This document shows positions 51,901-61,499 of a stretch of 64,000 bases of DNA, one piece after another. The stretch covers positions 186,001-250,000 of the forward strand of contig NZ_QPHL01000015.1 of assembly GCF_003335675.1 (NCBI RefSeq), written 5' to 3'. This stretch comes from Winogradskyella sp. KYW1333 (lineage in GTDB: Bacteria; Bacteroidota; Bacteroidia; Flavobacteriales; Flavobacteriaceae). The first letter of the stretch is position 1. Each line of letters opens with the position of its first letter. The notes beneath the pieces are model-generated. The model searched no databases, was not told where the DNA came from, and worked only from the letters and a program-made list of their open reading frames with translations. The position numbers and the translations under genes were made by a program.

Positions 51901-52326
51901 ATGAAAACACTTATCAAAACCATCAAACTTTTATGCCTCATGCCCCTACTTCTCGCCATACAATGTGACGACGATGTCACAGAAGAAACCTATTATATTG
52001 AAGGCAAATGGCTTTTGGCCAATGCTGGCGGCAGTGAATTACCACCAAACACTATGTACGAGTTTAAAGACGGATTGCGCTACATCTACTACTGCGGAGA
52101 CGATGAAACCACTAATTGTGATGATGCCTACTGGAGTGCTCTCGAAACAAGCGAGGCCATACCCAATCCTGATACCTTTTCATTTGAACCTAATGTATTA
52201 ATTATTGATGGCGATATGCTCTTTAATATTGAGTTTGATTGCAATGGCGATGTTGTTAACGTCATATTTCCCGATAGTGTGTGGCAGTGGTGGCGCATTG
52301 GTACCTCACCAACAGACTGTGAGTAA
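51901..52326 (+). CDS. Putative lipoprotein (141 aa)
   Basis: A 141-residue protein with a lipoprotein-type signal: MKTLIKTIKLL, hydrophobic run, and lipobox LAIQ-C23 followed by DDD. The mature part is acidic with several Cys and Trp (GKWLLANAGGSELPPNTMYEF, FPDSVWQWWRI), suggesting a small lipocalin-like beta fold with disulfides. No known family. It has its own terminator. Confidence 0.75.
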   Translation: MKTLIKTIKLLCLMPLLLAIQCDDDVTEETYYIEGKWLLANAGGSELPPNTMYEFKDGLRYIYYCGDDETTNCDDAYWSALETSEAIPNPDTFSFEPNVLIIDGDMLFNIEFDCNGDVVNVIFPDSVWQWWRIGTSPTDCE

Positions 52327-52339
52327 TATGTAATATAAT

Positions 52340-52362
52340 AAAGACCCTAAATTTGGGTCTTT
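52340..52362 (+). terminator. Terminator after the 51901 lipoprotein
   Basis: AAAGACCC and GGGTCTTT pair around a TAAATTT loop, 13 bp after the stop. Confidence 0.75.
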
Positions 52363-52428
52363 ACTTTATATTCTATAGTTTTAATACTACCATTGTCCTA
52401 TTTTAGTATATAAACAAAAAACAGCTTA

Positions 52429-52899
52429 ATGAAATATCTATTCTTACTCCTTATCAGCACATTCATTTTTAATGTTGCTACCGCTCAAACCAATGCCATA
52501 AAAATCACCAACCTCAACACTAATAAAGAAAAAATTATTAAAGAAAATAAAAGAATAAAACTTAGAACCCTTGACGGCCAAAAATTTAAAGGCCGTTTTA
52601 GAGTAGTCAATACCAATACCATTATTTTTGATGACATAAATATAGACTTAGCTGATATTGATGCATTAAAACGTAATCCCCTCTTAATCTCTATAATTGG
52701 CCCTTCATTTTTTATTTATCTTGGCGCTATAACGGTTGGCTTTAGCGTTATAGCTGGTGTATTCGCAGATGCGTCTGCACTTTGGTTTGTGATTCCCGGA
52801 AGTGCTCTGCTCTATGCAGGATTAAACTCACCAAATTTCAATAAAAATCATAAACGCGATAAGGGCTGGAAATTTGAGATTGTTACCTTAACGGATTAA
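52429..52899 (+). CDS. Putative envelope protein with signal peptide and two membrane helices
   Basis: A 156-residue protein: signal peptide (residues 1-20, ATAQ), a small domain of about 60 residues with an LRTLDGQKFKGRFRVVNTNTIIFDD beta pattern, then two hydrophobic helices (about 85-110 and 112-130) and a basic tail. Short strands around GQKFKGRF and TIIFDDINI recall SH3-like or Sm-like surface domains. Function unknown. Confidence 0.7.
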   Translation: MKYLFLLLISTFIFNVATAQTNAIKITNLNTNKEKIIKENKRIKLRTLDGQKFKGRFRVVNTNTIIFDDINIDLADIDALKRNPLLISIIGPSFFIYLGAITVGFSVIAGVFADASALWFVIPGSALLYAGLNSPNFNKNHKRDKGWKFEIVTLTD

Positions 52900-52916
52900 C
52901 GGCCTACCTATAATAG

Positions 52917-53858
52917 TTACTCTTGCATTCGGGATAGCTCAGCTTCTGTTGCGATGTATCCAAAACCGGCCCAATTACCATTGGCCATTAAATGCTTATA
53001 CATGGCCATTGCCGTTTCTAACTGATCATTATACTGATGCCAATGTGCTATGCCATAATGTACAGCTTCTTTTGATCCGCCCGAGGTATTGGCATCTAAA
53101 TCATTATCCAATAAGTCACCTTTGTAATACAGCAATAGCATATGGTATGCCTTGTTTTCAATAATGTTCATCTCAAATGTTATGGGTTCGAGCAATGCAT
53201 TAGCCTCCTCTGCACGATCTAAGCGTTGTAATATCATATACAACCAATGCAGGGAAGCTACGCGCATATCGTCATTGGTAGAGGCTCGTAAACAATTCTC
53301 AAAATTGGTTAAGGCATTGGTCCAATCGGCCTTTAGATAATACGCCAAACCTAAATGATAATAGATATTGGTATGTAGTGATGATACTGGTATATTAAGT
53401 GCATTAGGCATACCATCAGGTTCAATAGGATCTGGCTTTCCTTTTATAAGTGCAACAGCCGTTTCTAAATCGGTAATTGCCAAATCTACTTGGCGCGTGG
53501 TTACATATCTATGACCTCGATGACGATATAGACGTGCATCATAAGGGAATTTTTCAATGCCCTCTGTAAAAATACCAATGGCTTTTTGGTAATCACCCAA
53601 ATAGGCAATGCGTCTACCCAGCCAGATGATAAAATCCGCATTCATAGGATTACTATTATAAGTATCTAATGCCTTAAGGTATTTAGCAACTTTGGCAGAG
53701 TTCTTACCCACCAATTGCGGGCTAACTAACGGCTTCATTAAAAAGGATTGCCCTTGTAAAGTATCAATCTTAACACTATCTAAGGGTATAGACTTCCAAG
53801 ACCCTTGGCAATTAAGGAATAAACTTAGTAATACTAACATAAGGACGCGTTGATACAT
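52917..53858 (-). CDS. TPR-repeat lipoprotein
   Basis: A 313-residue protein with an N-terminal lipobox (FLN-C18) and TPR-type helical repeats: AYLGDYQKAIGIFTEGIEKFPYDARLYRHRGHRYVTTRQVDLAITDLETAV, and YYLKADWTNALTNFENCLRAS. TPR proteins mediate protein-protein contacts, here probably at the periplasmic face of a membrane. The start is the ATG at 53858. Neighbours give no clue to partners. Confidence 0.85.
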   Translation of the reverse strand: MYQRVLMLVLLSLFLNCQGSWKSIPLDSVKIDTLQGQSFLMKPLVSPQLVGKNSAKVAKYLKALDTYNSNPMNADFIIWLGRRIAYLGDYQKAIGIFTEGIEKFPYDARLYRHRGHRYVTTRQVDLAITDLETAVALIKGKPDPIEPDGMPNALNIPVSSLHTNIYYHLGLAYYLKADWTNALTNFENCLRASTNDDMRVASLHWLYMILQRLDRAEEANALLEPITFEMNIIENKAYHMLLLYYKGDLLDNDLDANTSGGSKEAVHYGIAHWHQYNDQLETAMAMYKHLMANGNWAGFGYIATEAELSRMQE

Positions 53859-53897
53859 TGTATTTTAGAATTTACAGTTAGAATAAAGTTATGAAAA

Positions 53898-54179
53898 TTA
53901 CTCTGCATAACTAATCCTGTCCCTTATCCCACCACTTGCTCTGTGGATAACAACATCTGCTTTTTTACGTTTGGCCAAGGTTTTAGCTTTGCGTATTGCA
54001 GTGCTTTGTTTTCTGTGTTTAGAGGTAATGCGCTTATTGCCTTCGCGTCGCACAGCCCAACCGTCTTCATAAGGGACGACGTGCTGGTTCCAGGTGCGTT
54101 TTGGGCCATGACCTAAGGCTTTCATAATGGTTTCTATGAGTTGGAGAATAGCATCTGCTAATGTGTTCTTTTTGGACAT
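53898..54179 (-). CDS. DUF2188 domain protein
   Basis: A 93-residue protein with a DUF2188 domain in its second half: HVVPYEDGWAVRREGNKRITS, then TAIRKAKTLAKRKKADVVIHR and GGIRDRISY. The N-terminal 28 residues are an extra polar helix. The family is a small beta-alpha-beta unit often found repeated; function unknown. Basic and possibly nucleic-acid-binding. Confidence 0.85.
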   Translation of the reverse strand: MSKKNTLADAILQLIETIMKALGHGPKRTWNQHVVPYEDGWAVRREGNKRITSKHRKQSTAIRKAKTLAKRKKADVVIHRASGGIRDRISYAE

Positions 54180-54385
54180 CAGATATCTTTGTAATTCTGT
54201 AAAGTTAAATATTCCCTTTTTATTAAAAATTCAAAAAAATAAAAGCAATAAAAGTTTTACTCAGATGCTAAAAGAGCATATGCTTTTTATTACTAAACAA
54301 TAATGCTAAATGGTTGCAAAAAAATTACTTCAATATTTGATTTTACATTGTGTACTAATACAAATCTTAATTCACAAAAAACATA

Positions 54386-54414
54386 AAAGAGGATAGATTT
54401 AATCTATCCTCTTT
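54386..54414. repeat. Perfect 14-bp hairpin, possible bidirectional terminator
   Basis: AAAGAGGATAGATT pairs with AATCTATCCTCTTT, with a single T between; a usable loop would open one or two pairs. T/A runs on both flanks are short. Confidence 0.55.
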
Positions 54415-54576
54415 ATTGGCGTGTTATCTAAATATTCTAAATATTTCGTTAGGGGAATATTTAGCTCATAAGGTTACACGAAAATAAAAAAAAGTTTACT
54501 TTCTACAAATTACACTTATGATTTTTCTTATTCTTTAACAAAAATGACATTTTATTAAAACTCAATATTGATAAAA

Positions 54577-54611
54577 AAAAAGGCACCATTGCTATTGAAT
54601 GGCGCCTTTTT
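54577..54611 (-). terminator. Terminator-like hairpin
   Basis: AAAAAGGC and CCATT pair with AATGG and GCCTTTTT (one mismatch) around a 7-nt loop. Nine A on the left give a T-run for minus-strand transcripts, and five T on the right serve the plus strand. Confidence 0.7.
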
Positions 54612-54868
54612 AACCTTATGATAGTAACACTTTAACCCGTTACTAAATCAAAAATAGTGAATTTAATTAATTATTAATGTAACATTTGTTACATAACACA
54701 GAAAATAATTTTAGAAATCTTACATTTATTAACCTCTCGAGGCGCTTATCAAATTAACTTATTAATAAGCAAATAACCAATTATTATAATTTTAAATCAC
54801 TGAGAATTGTATCTTCTAAATTGTTGAATTTAACTTCTAATACCTCTTAAACTAATAATAATTTATAA

Positions 54869-55078
54869 AATTATTTCATTTATGAAGCCCAAAAGTGCGA
54901 AGTATCTCTTGAGCTATACTGAAATAAGTATGGGCAAAAACTTTGGGGTTGTAAACTTGCTGTGGATATGTTCCATCTTAAAAAGGAAGACTTTATCAAA
55001 GAACTCGATGGAATAATAACCATTGGTGATTTTTACAGTAGAACTGATCAGGATGGAACTCACCTACTGTTTATATAA
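54869..55078 (+). pseudogene. DsrE/DsrF-like protein fragment with in-frame stop
   Basis: One frame reads a partial DsrE-like sequence: EAQKCEVSLEL, then a TGA at 54920-54922, then KYGQKLWGCKLAVDMFHL, KKEDFIKELDGIITIGDFY and a stop at 55076. The core matches the GCKxxxDMxxxKKEDF...IITIGDFY pattern of DsrE/DsrF-fold proteins. A start, the whole N-terminal half and continuity are missing, so this is a remnant. Assignment is by motif and not certain. Confidence 0.55.
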
Positions 55079-55171
55079 TTTAATACTTAGTAATAAGTTT
55101 TAATTAAGTTTAGACGTTATAGGCAATTGCAACAGAGGTTTTCATGACAGGAAACTTTTACCGCAAACCTA

Positions 55172-56173
55172 TTATCGCTTTCTACTGCGATCTGTACTAC
55201 AACGTCTACATCTTGAAAGATAGGTCACGGAAATCTCATACACACCATCTGTTCTTCCTATATTAGTAGTATTCATATCATAAGACAATCCAAATCGCAA
55301 TTCTTTGTACTCCAAGCCAAAAAAGGCATTTACAGAGGTTAATAAGTGGCTATTGTCATCATTCTTCGCAGGATTTGTAGACGCGGTAACGCCTATTAAA
55401 AAATCATTAAACTGAAACATAGAACCAATATCTAATCTATTATAAAGTCCTTGTTGCATGTAATTGGCCGTCATCATAATGCTGTAATTATTTAAAAACG
55501 GGAATCTGTAGTTACCATGTATCGAGAAGAAAATATCTAACGGCAGTTTTTCACCATCTACAAAAGAAATATTAGGTGTATTAAGGTGTTTTGCAGAAAA
55601 ACCAAACCAATACGTTCTGCCATTGAATTCTGTTTTTTCAAAAACAAAACCACCAGAAATATCTGCAAAAAACACATTCTCCACATTATTGCTCACTGGA
55701 TCTAAGGAAATAGGATTAATGACACCTGTATCTATATTGATCTGATCTGCCAAAGTGAGGCTTCTAAATCTAATATCCTTAAAGCCCATGCCTACCTCAA
55801 TTGCTGGTCTAAAAAACCATCCACCATTTAAATTAACACGATGTGCATAATTGGCATTGAGTTGATAGTAATTGTAGTTATTAAATGATTCGTGTTGCCA
55901 AAGGGCACTTATCCCTATTCCAAAGCCCATACTCGGACCATAATCAAAGGACTTATTAGCATAGGCATACTGCGTGTTAATCCTAAGGTTTAGATTTGGC
56001 CATTGTGTTCTACTCAATACACCTGCACTAATACGATCGCTATCCTCAAAGCCAGAAAACCCTGGATTTAGAGTTTCTTGTATGTAATTAGACTGCGTAA
56101 ATATAGGATCTTGTGCAGTTACTGACCAAACACAAAAAACAAGGGCAACGCAGGCTATATATCCAAACTTCAT
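55172..56173 (-). CDS. PorP/SprF-family type IX secretion helper protein
   Basis: About 333 residues from the ATG at 56173 (MKFGYIACVALVF), which gives a proper signal peptide; an ATG at 56197 would overlap the adhesin gene and spoil it. The mature protein begins QDPIFTQSNYIQETLNPGFSG and is a beta-barrel of the PorP/SprF family. Such outer-membrane proteins partner with a T9SS type B adhesin, as SprF does with SprB. It is immediately downstream (7 bp) of the giant adhesin gene, forming the usual pair. Confidence 0.92.
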   Translation of the reverse strand: MKFGYIACVALVFCVWSVTAQDPIFTQSNYIQETLNPGFSGFEDSDRISAGVLSRTQWPNLNLRINTQYAYANKSFDYGPSMGFGIGISALWQHESFNNYNYYQLNANYAHRVNLNGGWFFRPAIEVGMGFKDIRFRSLTLADQINIDTGVINPISLDPVSNNVENVFFADISGGFVFEKTEFNGRTYWFGFSAKHLNTPNISFVDGEKLPLDIFFSIHGNYRFPFLNNYSIMMTANYMQQGLYNRLDIGSMFQFNDFLIGVTASTNPAKNDDNSHLLTSVNAFFGLEYKELRFGLSYDMNTTNIGRTDGVYEISVTYLSRCRRCSTDRSRKR

Positions 56174-56180
56174 TTTTGTC

Positions 56181-59100
56181 TTATTTAATAAATACAAATA
56201 CGCCTTGTTTTTTGATTATATCACCATAGAAAGTCTTGGCGGTGAACATGTAATAATAATTGCCGTTTTCTACAGCTTCATCCTTAATCCTACCATTCCA
56301 TCCTCTAATATCATCACCAGACTCTGAATAGATTAAACTGCCCCAAGTATCAAAAATATTGAGTTCTAGAGAATTTAATCCTGTAAATTGTGGCCCAAAA
56401 TAATCATTTAGGCCATCTTCATTTGGTGTAAAGGCATCTGGCATTATTAGTTTATAACCCTTCTCAATATCAATTGTATAAATACGTTCGTATACACAAC
56501 CAAATGGATAAGTCACGGATTGTGTTACAATATAGCTTCCGACATTGAAATAGGTATGCACCGGATTTTCTTCAGCCGAAAAACTTCCGTCTCCAAAATC
56601 CCATAAAAAACTAACATAATCGCCAGTAGCAGTATTGGTAAATTCTATTGGATCTTGAATGGAATAAACACCAAAATTCAAGAACCCAAAGGAGGAGGTA
56701 TCAAAATCAGGGTCACCCAATTCTGGAAAATCAACATTCAAACTAAAATTAGCTGTACATCCTTGAGCATCTAATACTTCTAAGGTGACCAGACCTTCTT
56801 GATCTGTTATCATTAATTCGTTGTTTATTCCACTTGTTGTACCACTAGACCATGTATACTGAAATGGTGGTACACCCCCACTTGCCATTGCTACAAATGT
56901 CTGCACAACAGATTTGGTATCACAATCTATTTCACTTTGTGTTACCACATCTAGAACAAGGGGTTCAAAACGATAAATATCCCAACTACCTTCAATATTA
57001 CATCCATTTGCATCTGTAACTTCCACGCTGTAAGCTCCAGGTATTAGATTATCTAAATCCTCTGTAACTTCACCATTTGACCATACTGATGAGAATGGCG
57101 GCGTACCACCCTCAATTAACACGTTAATGCTTCCACTATTTGCGTTTTCACAGTCCAAAGCATCCGTTACAATAGCAGAAATCTGTAGAGGTAAAATATC
57201 ATATATAACGTAATCTTCTTCAATTATACAGGGTCTACCATCAGTAATAGTCACAGAATAAGTTCCGGGTGCTAAATTATTGCGTTCAACACCAGCTGTA
57301 GGATCATCTTCCCAAACTACTGAAATAGGATCTATACCCCCTTGTAAATTGAGTTGGATTTGTCCGTCATTTTCACCCACACAAGACATCTGATTAACCA
57401 TTGAATCAATTGTTAAAGGTTGATTATCTTCTATTTCAAAAGGGAATTCACTAACGCAATCTTGAGCATCTGTAATTGTTATTGTGTAAATACCAGGTGA
57501 TAAATTACTTTGAATATCTCCTGTACCAAAATTACTCCACTGCACATTATATGGTGGTGATCCACCAGTAATTCCGTTAATAGTAATTGTAGCATCATTA
57601 GTGCCTGAGCAGGGATCATTAGCCACTGTAGCATCAAGTAAAATTGGCGAATTAACCTCGACAACCACTTCAAAACTTTCGCCAATACAATCTCCCGTTA
57701 TTGGAGTAATTGTGTAAGTGGCAGTTGCTTCAATAGCTAAGGTGTTTACTAATGTTTGCTCAATCAATGAAACTGGGGTTAACTGCTCACTAATTCCAGA
57801 AATAGCTCCAACGGGTTCTACTACAGGCATAGGCCAAATATAGGTTGTATTCTCTGGTACTATATCACCATTTGATGCATCTGGTGTATAAGTAAAATTA
57901 CTATCACTACATATGGAAATTATAAAAGAACTATCTGAAATAAAGGGTACTGGAAAAACTGTAATTTCTGCAGGCTCTGAAATTGTCTCATTACATTGAT
58001 CTGTTGGAAATGTTATGATAACGTAATAGAATTTTGTACCAATTGATGCTGTTGAAGGTGTATAAGTGGCATTATTTGCACCAACAATTGGTGTTCCTGA
58101 AATATTATCATTTAACGTATTTTCATACCATTGATAATCGGGTAAACCGGATCCTTGAAAACTTACATTTAAATCATCTGGAACCTCATTTAAACACCAA
58201 TCATTAGATTCAGGTTGCGTTATAATAACTGGTGTAGATTCTATTATAATATCAAAATTTACAGGTGGACCTTGGCAACCATTATTCTCAGGTATTACAG
58301 TGTAGGTAAGTGTTATATCTGTATCTGTGTTGTTTTGAAGAATTTGTGCAGGAATTAAATCTGAATCACCAAAAGGTATATAATCTGTTAATCCAATTGG
58401 ATTGTTTGCATTCCAAGTATACGTTGTTCCTATCAGATTAGACTCAAGGCTAATTTCTGCAGAAATGGTATTAGAACAAATTGTTTGGTTTATATCTGTA
58501 TTTGTTACCTCTGGAACTTCTTTTACAGAGAAGACCTCTGTACTTGTTGAAGTACCACAACTAGTAGTAATTTCAAATGTTATTGTGTAATCTCCAACTG
58601 AGGTATAGGTTATAAGACCAGGATTTAACTGATCTGATGATGCAGGTATTCCTCCTGGAAATGACCAATTATAAATCGTTTCAGACTCTGGTGAACAGGC
58701 TGATATTGTTGCTACTGGATTTATTGAGGTTGGACCACATGAATCTGGAATACTAATTAAATTCGACTCTGGAGGTTGCTTTACTTCAATAATTTCAGTA
58801 GTTGAGTCATCGCCACAAGAATTTGTAACCGTCATGGTTATTTGATATAATCCTGCATTATTAAATTGAAATGAAGGATTTTCTGAAGTCTCGTCAGTTC
58901 CATTTGTAAAAGACCACGAAGGCACAGTACCACAAAAATCGCTAATGTAAATAATACTCCATAAATAAGTGTCATCACCACAAGTTTGTGATAAATCGGT
59001 TGTATTAGTTACATTCAGCTCAAAAGGTATACATCCTGTGTTGTTGTCTAATACAAAATTGGCTTCAAGTTGTGGGTTTATGCAAATAGTTTTTTGTACC

Positions 59101-60638
59101 GGAATGGAAACACCGCAGATGTTTGACTCTTGCAAGGTGACTGTATAATTGCCAGGGGCCGGATAAATATGTGAAGGGTTTTGAAGGTTTGAAGTAGTTC
59201 CATCTCCAAAATCCCATAAATGGTTTCCAACAGATAAGCAATTAGAACTAAATCCGCCAGTAGAATTATTTGTAAATTGAATTTGAGTATTTACACATCC
59301 TGGATTATTAAATTCAAAATCAACTACAGGTTGTTCTAAAACTATGATAGGACCGGCCGTCAGAATAGTTTCACCACAGGAGGTTTCTATGACCATTGTA
59401 ATTGTATAATTTGGCTCCGGGCAGTTCGATACCGTATATTCATGAGGTATAGGAAAAGGATCTGATAATTCAGGATTTGATGGGTCATAATTCACCGTAC
59501 CTGCTATAAGTTCGTCTTGAGAGATTTGAATTTCTGTTCCGTCGCCATAATCAATATTATATACTGTATCTGGAGGATTTAAACCCCAGGATCCTATAGC
59601 AAAGTCAATTTCATCAACTGGTACACAAAGACCAATTGTATTACCTGGTGATATAATTGCTCCAACAGGGTTGCTAGAATTTCTTACTAATATAGTTTTT
59701 GTTGCGTCACAACCCGAATCGCTATTTCCTGTAAAAGTCATAAAATATGATCCAATATCAGAATAAGTGTGTTCAATTGGAAAAGTAATATTAGACGCCG
59801 TATTACCATCTCCCCAATCTACATCATAGCTCATAATGCAACCTGTTGAAACTGATGTGTTACCAACATTAATAGTATAGGTAGGGTCAACCGTATTGTT
59901 TCCACAATTATCAAATGGTGTACCAAATCCTGCATTTAAATCCTCAAAACTCAAGTTTGGACGTTGTTGCAAATTTATTTGAGATGAGAATGTATTTGTA
60001 CATCCGCTATTATCTGTAACTGTTAATTCTACAGTGTAATTAGAAAATCCACAGCCTAAAGCATCAAAAATGTGCTCAGGGTTTTCATCTTGAGAAAAAT
60101 TCCCATCTCCAAATGACCAATTATATGAAAAGGGTTCGGCGCCACTAACACTTGATGTGAAAATAACAGTATCAGCAGAGCACCCCGTATCCGCATAAAT
60201 GAAAGTGACATTTGGTGGTTCTGCAACTGTAATTGTTGCTTGTCCATTAACTAATTGAATATCGTTATTGTTATCAGTTACTGAAATAAGTTCATAAACA
60301 AAATCACCAGAAATATTTGTATTTACATCAATTGAAACTGAGCTATCGTTACCATTTGTTGTAACCGATTGATCCAGGCCACCATTAACCGTATAAACAA
60401 ATGTGTAAGGTATATCACCTCCTAATCCTGTAAAGGTGATCTGTGGTAAAGGTGTTTCGTTTAAGCAAGCAGTGGCCGTTCCAGAGATCGTTGCACTAGG
60501 TGGCAAAGCAATGATTTCAGAAATATTAAGCCTGAATTCTGCGTCTGATATGACACGTCTAGCGAGATTAAAAGCCCCAATACATCCAAAAAGAAAGAGG
60601 AATGTTAGAGCGAGTAGGTTATATTTAATTTTAGGCAT
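56181..60638 (-). CDS. Large PKD/SprB-repeat adhesin with T9SS type B C-terminal domain
   Basis: A 1485-residue cell-surface protein. A signal peptide or anchor (LLALTFLFLFGC) is followed by several PKD-type domains with the WSFGDG or WDFGDG motif, Ig-like repeats, then at least three SprB-type repeats of about 75 residues (GGSPPYNVQWSNFG, GGIDPISVVWEDD, GGTPPFSSVWSNG, each ending in an ITDAQDC-like segment) and a final PKD domain (FLWDFGDGSFSAEENPVHTY). The C-terminus, MPDAFTPNEDGLNDYFGP ... IFDTWGSLIYSESG ... GNYYYMFTAK, is the gliding-motility-associated (CHU_C, T9SS type B) sorting domain. Several Cys pairs per repeat suggest disulfides. Likely adhesin or gliding-type surface protein, exported with the following PorP/SprF-like partner. 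Confidence 0.93.
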   Translation of the reverse strand: MPKIKYNLLALTFLFLFGCIGAFNLARRVISDAEFRLNISEIIALPPSATISGTATACLNETPLPQITFTGLGGDIPYTFVYTVNGGLDQSVTTNGNDSSVSIDVNTNISGDFVYELISVTDNNNDIQLVNGQATITVAEPPNVTFIYADTGCSADTVIFTSSVSGAEPFSYNWSFGDGNFSQDENPEHIFDALGCGFSNYTVELTVTDNSGCTNTFSSQINLQQRPNLSFEDLNAGFGTPFDNCGNNTVDPTYTINVGNTSVSTGCIMSYDVDWGDGNTASNITFPIEHTYSDIGSYFMTFTGNSDSGCDATKTILVRNSSNPVGAIISPGNTIGLCVPVDEIDFAIGSWGLNPPDTVYNIDYGDGTEIQISQDELIAGTVNYDPSNPELSDPFPIPHEYTVSNCPEPNYTITMVIETSCGETILTAGPIIVLEQPVVDFEFNNPGCVNTQIQFTNNSTGGFSSNCLSVGNHLWDFGDGTTSNLQNPSHIYPAPGNYTVTLQESNICGVSIPVQKTICINPQLEANFVLDNNTGCIPFELNVTNTTDLSQTCGDDTYLWSIIYISDFCGTVPSWSFTNGTDETSENPSFQFNNAGLYQITMTVTNSCGDDSTTEIIEVKQPPESNLISIPDSCGPTSINPVATISACSPESETIYNWSFPGGIPASSDQLNPGLITYTSVGDYTITFEITTSCGTSTSTEVFSVKEVPEVTNTDINQTICSNTISAEISLESNLIGTTYTWNANNPIGLTDYIPFGDSDLIPAQILQNNTDTDITLTYTVIPENNGCQGPPVNFDIIIESTPVIITQPESNDWCLNEVPDDLNVSFQGSGLPDYQWYENTLNDNISGTPIVGANNATYTPSTASIGTKFYYVIITFPTDQCNETISEPAEITVFPVPFISDSSFIISICSDSNFTYTPDASNGDIVPENTTYIWPMPVVEPVGAISGISEQLTPVSLIEQTLVNTLAIEATATYTITPITGDCIGESFEVVVEVNSPILLDATVANDPCSGTNDATITINGITGGSPPYNVQWSNFGTGDIQSNLSPGIYTITITDAQDCVSEFPFEIEDNQPLTIDSMVNQMSCVGENDGQIQLNLQGGIDPISVVWEDDPTAGVERNNLAPGTYSVTITDGRPCIIEEDYVIYDILPLQISAIVTDALDCENANSGSINVLIEGGTPPFSSVWSNGEVTEDLDNLIPGAYSVEVTDANGCNIEGSWDIYRFEPLVLDVVTQSEIDCDTKSVVQTFVAMASGGVPPFQYTWSSGTTSGINNELMITDQEGLVTLEVLDAQGCTANFSLNVDFPELGDPDFDTSSFGFLNFGVYSIQDPIEFTNTATGDYVSFLWDFGDGSFSAEENPVHTYFNVGSYIVTQSVTYPFGCVYERIYTIDIEKGYKLIMPDAFTPNEDGLNDYFGPQFTGLNSLELNIFDTWGSLIYSESGDDIRGWNGRIKDEAVENGNYYYMFTAKTFYGDIIKKQGVFVFIK

Positions 60639-60888
60639 AATACTTTAATAACGAACAATATGAAGCGCTTCAATGTACTTAAATTATGACAAAATGAGCA
60701 ATGCACAAGGTCTTTTTTCGATGATTATACGGATTTTACGATAACCAGACTAGCTAATTTTAGTTTTAAAACAGCATTAACTGAACTAGTATTCCAAAAT
60801 TTTTCCTTCATAAGAAATTATTAAAGCTATCTACAGTTGTAATTGTATTACTTAACTTTGCACGACAATAATACAATTGTTTTATAAG

Positions 60889-61290
60889 GTGAAAAAAGAA
60901 AAGAAACCAGATCAAGTTGTCTTTAATACTGAAACTGGACGTTATGAGGCAAATATAAAGCCTTATGCCACTGATTTGGTCGCGCCTGTTATCACATCAA
61001 CAGATTCCATTGCTTGGAAAACCAATAATATTAATAAGGTCAATAAGCATATACAGGCCAAGTACAATGAACTCAAATCTGAATATGATAAAATGATGGA
61101 ACAGTATGAGTATAACAATTTGGTATATAGTGCTTCCTTTAATTTTGAACCTGTGGTTGGTGAAAATTACCATCTTTATATTAGAGAAAATGACTCCACT
61201 TTCCTTTCAATAATTTCACCAGAAGAATGTAATTTTAACCATATTGGAAGTTTTTACCTAGATGCAGACGGTATCTGGCATAAAATATAA
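60889..61290 (+). CDS. DUF2452 protein
   Basis: About 133 residues from the GTG at 60889 (MKKEKKPDQVVFNTETGRYE), which fits the usual family start better than the TTG at 60877. It has the DUF2452 marks KPYATDLVAPVI, INKVNKHIQAKYNELKSEYDKMM, YSASFNFEPVVGENYHLY and SIISPEECNFNHIGSFYLD. Function unknown; the family is widespread in Bacteroidota. TAACTTTG at 60853-60860 could be its -7 element. Confidence 0.85.
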   Translation: MKKEKKPDQVVFNTETGRYEANIKPYATDLVAPVITSTDSIAWKTNNINKVNKHIQAKYNELKSEYDKMMEQYEYNNLVYSASFNFEPVVGENYHLYIRENDSTFLSIISPEECNFNHIGSFYLDADGIWHKI

Positions 61291-61499
61291 ATTTTATAAA
61301 ATCCTTATTAATTAGCTTCACATTTGTAGGTTTTTCTTGGTTTTTGATAATTATTCTCCCTTAAAACTCATGAAAATTAAATTATTGGAATTCATTTATT
61401 TACATTTTACGTATGCGTTTCATCGATTTTTTTTGCATTTTATAGATTTATATTCTATTATTGTATCAGATTTAGTCCCAAATCTAAATTTAACCGCTA

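Larger units (their letters stand above)
54180..55171. other. Long gene-poor region with hairpins and a gene remnant
   Basis: Apart from the features listed separately (hairpins at 54386 and 54577, DsrE-like remnant at 54869), about 1 kb of very AT-rich DNA holds no frame I would call a gene. Confidence 0.6.

Noticed and set aside
52949-53340. Open frames on the plus strand inside the TPR gene
   Set aside because: Antisense shadows of a clear TPR protein with a lipobox.
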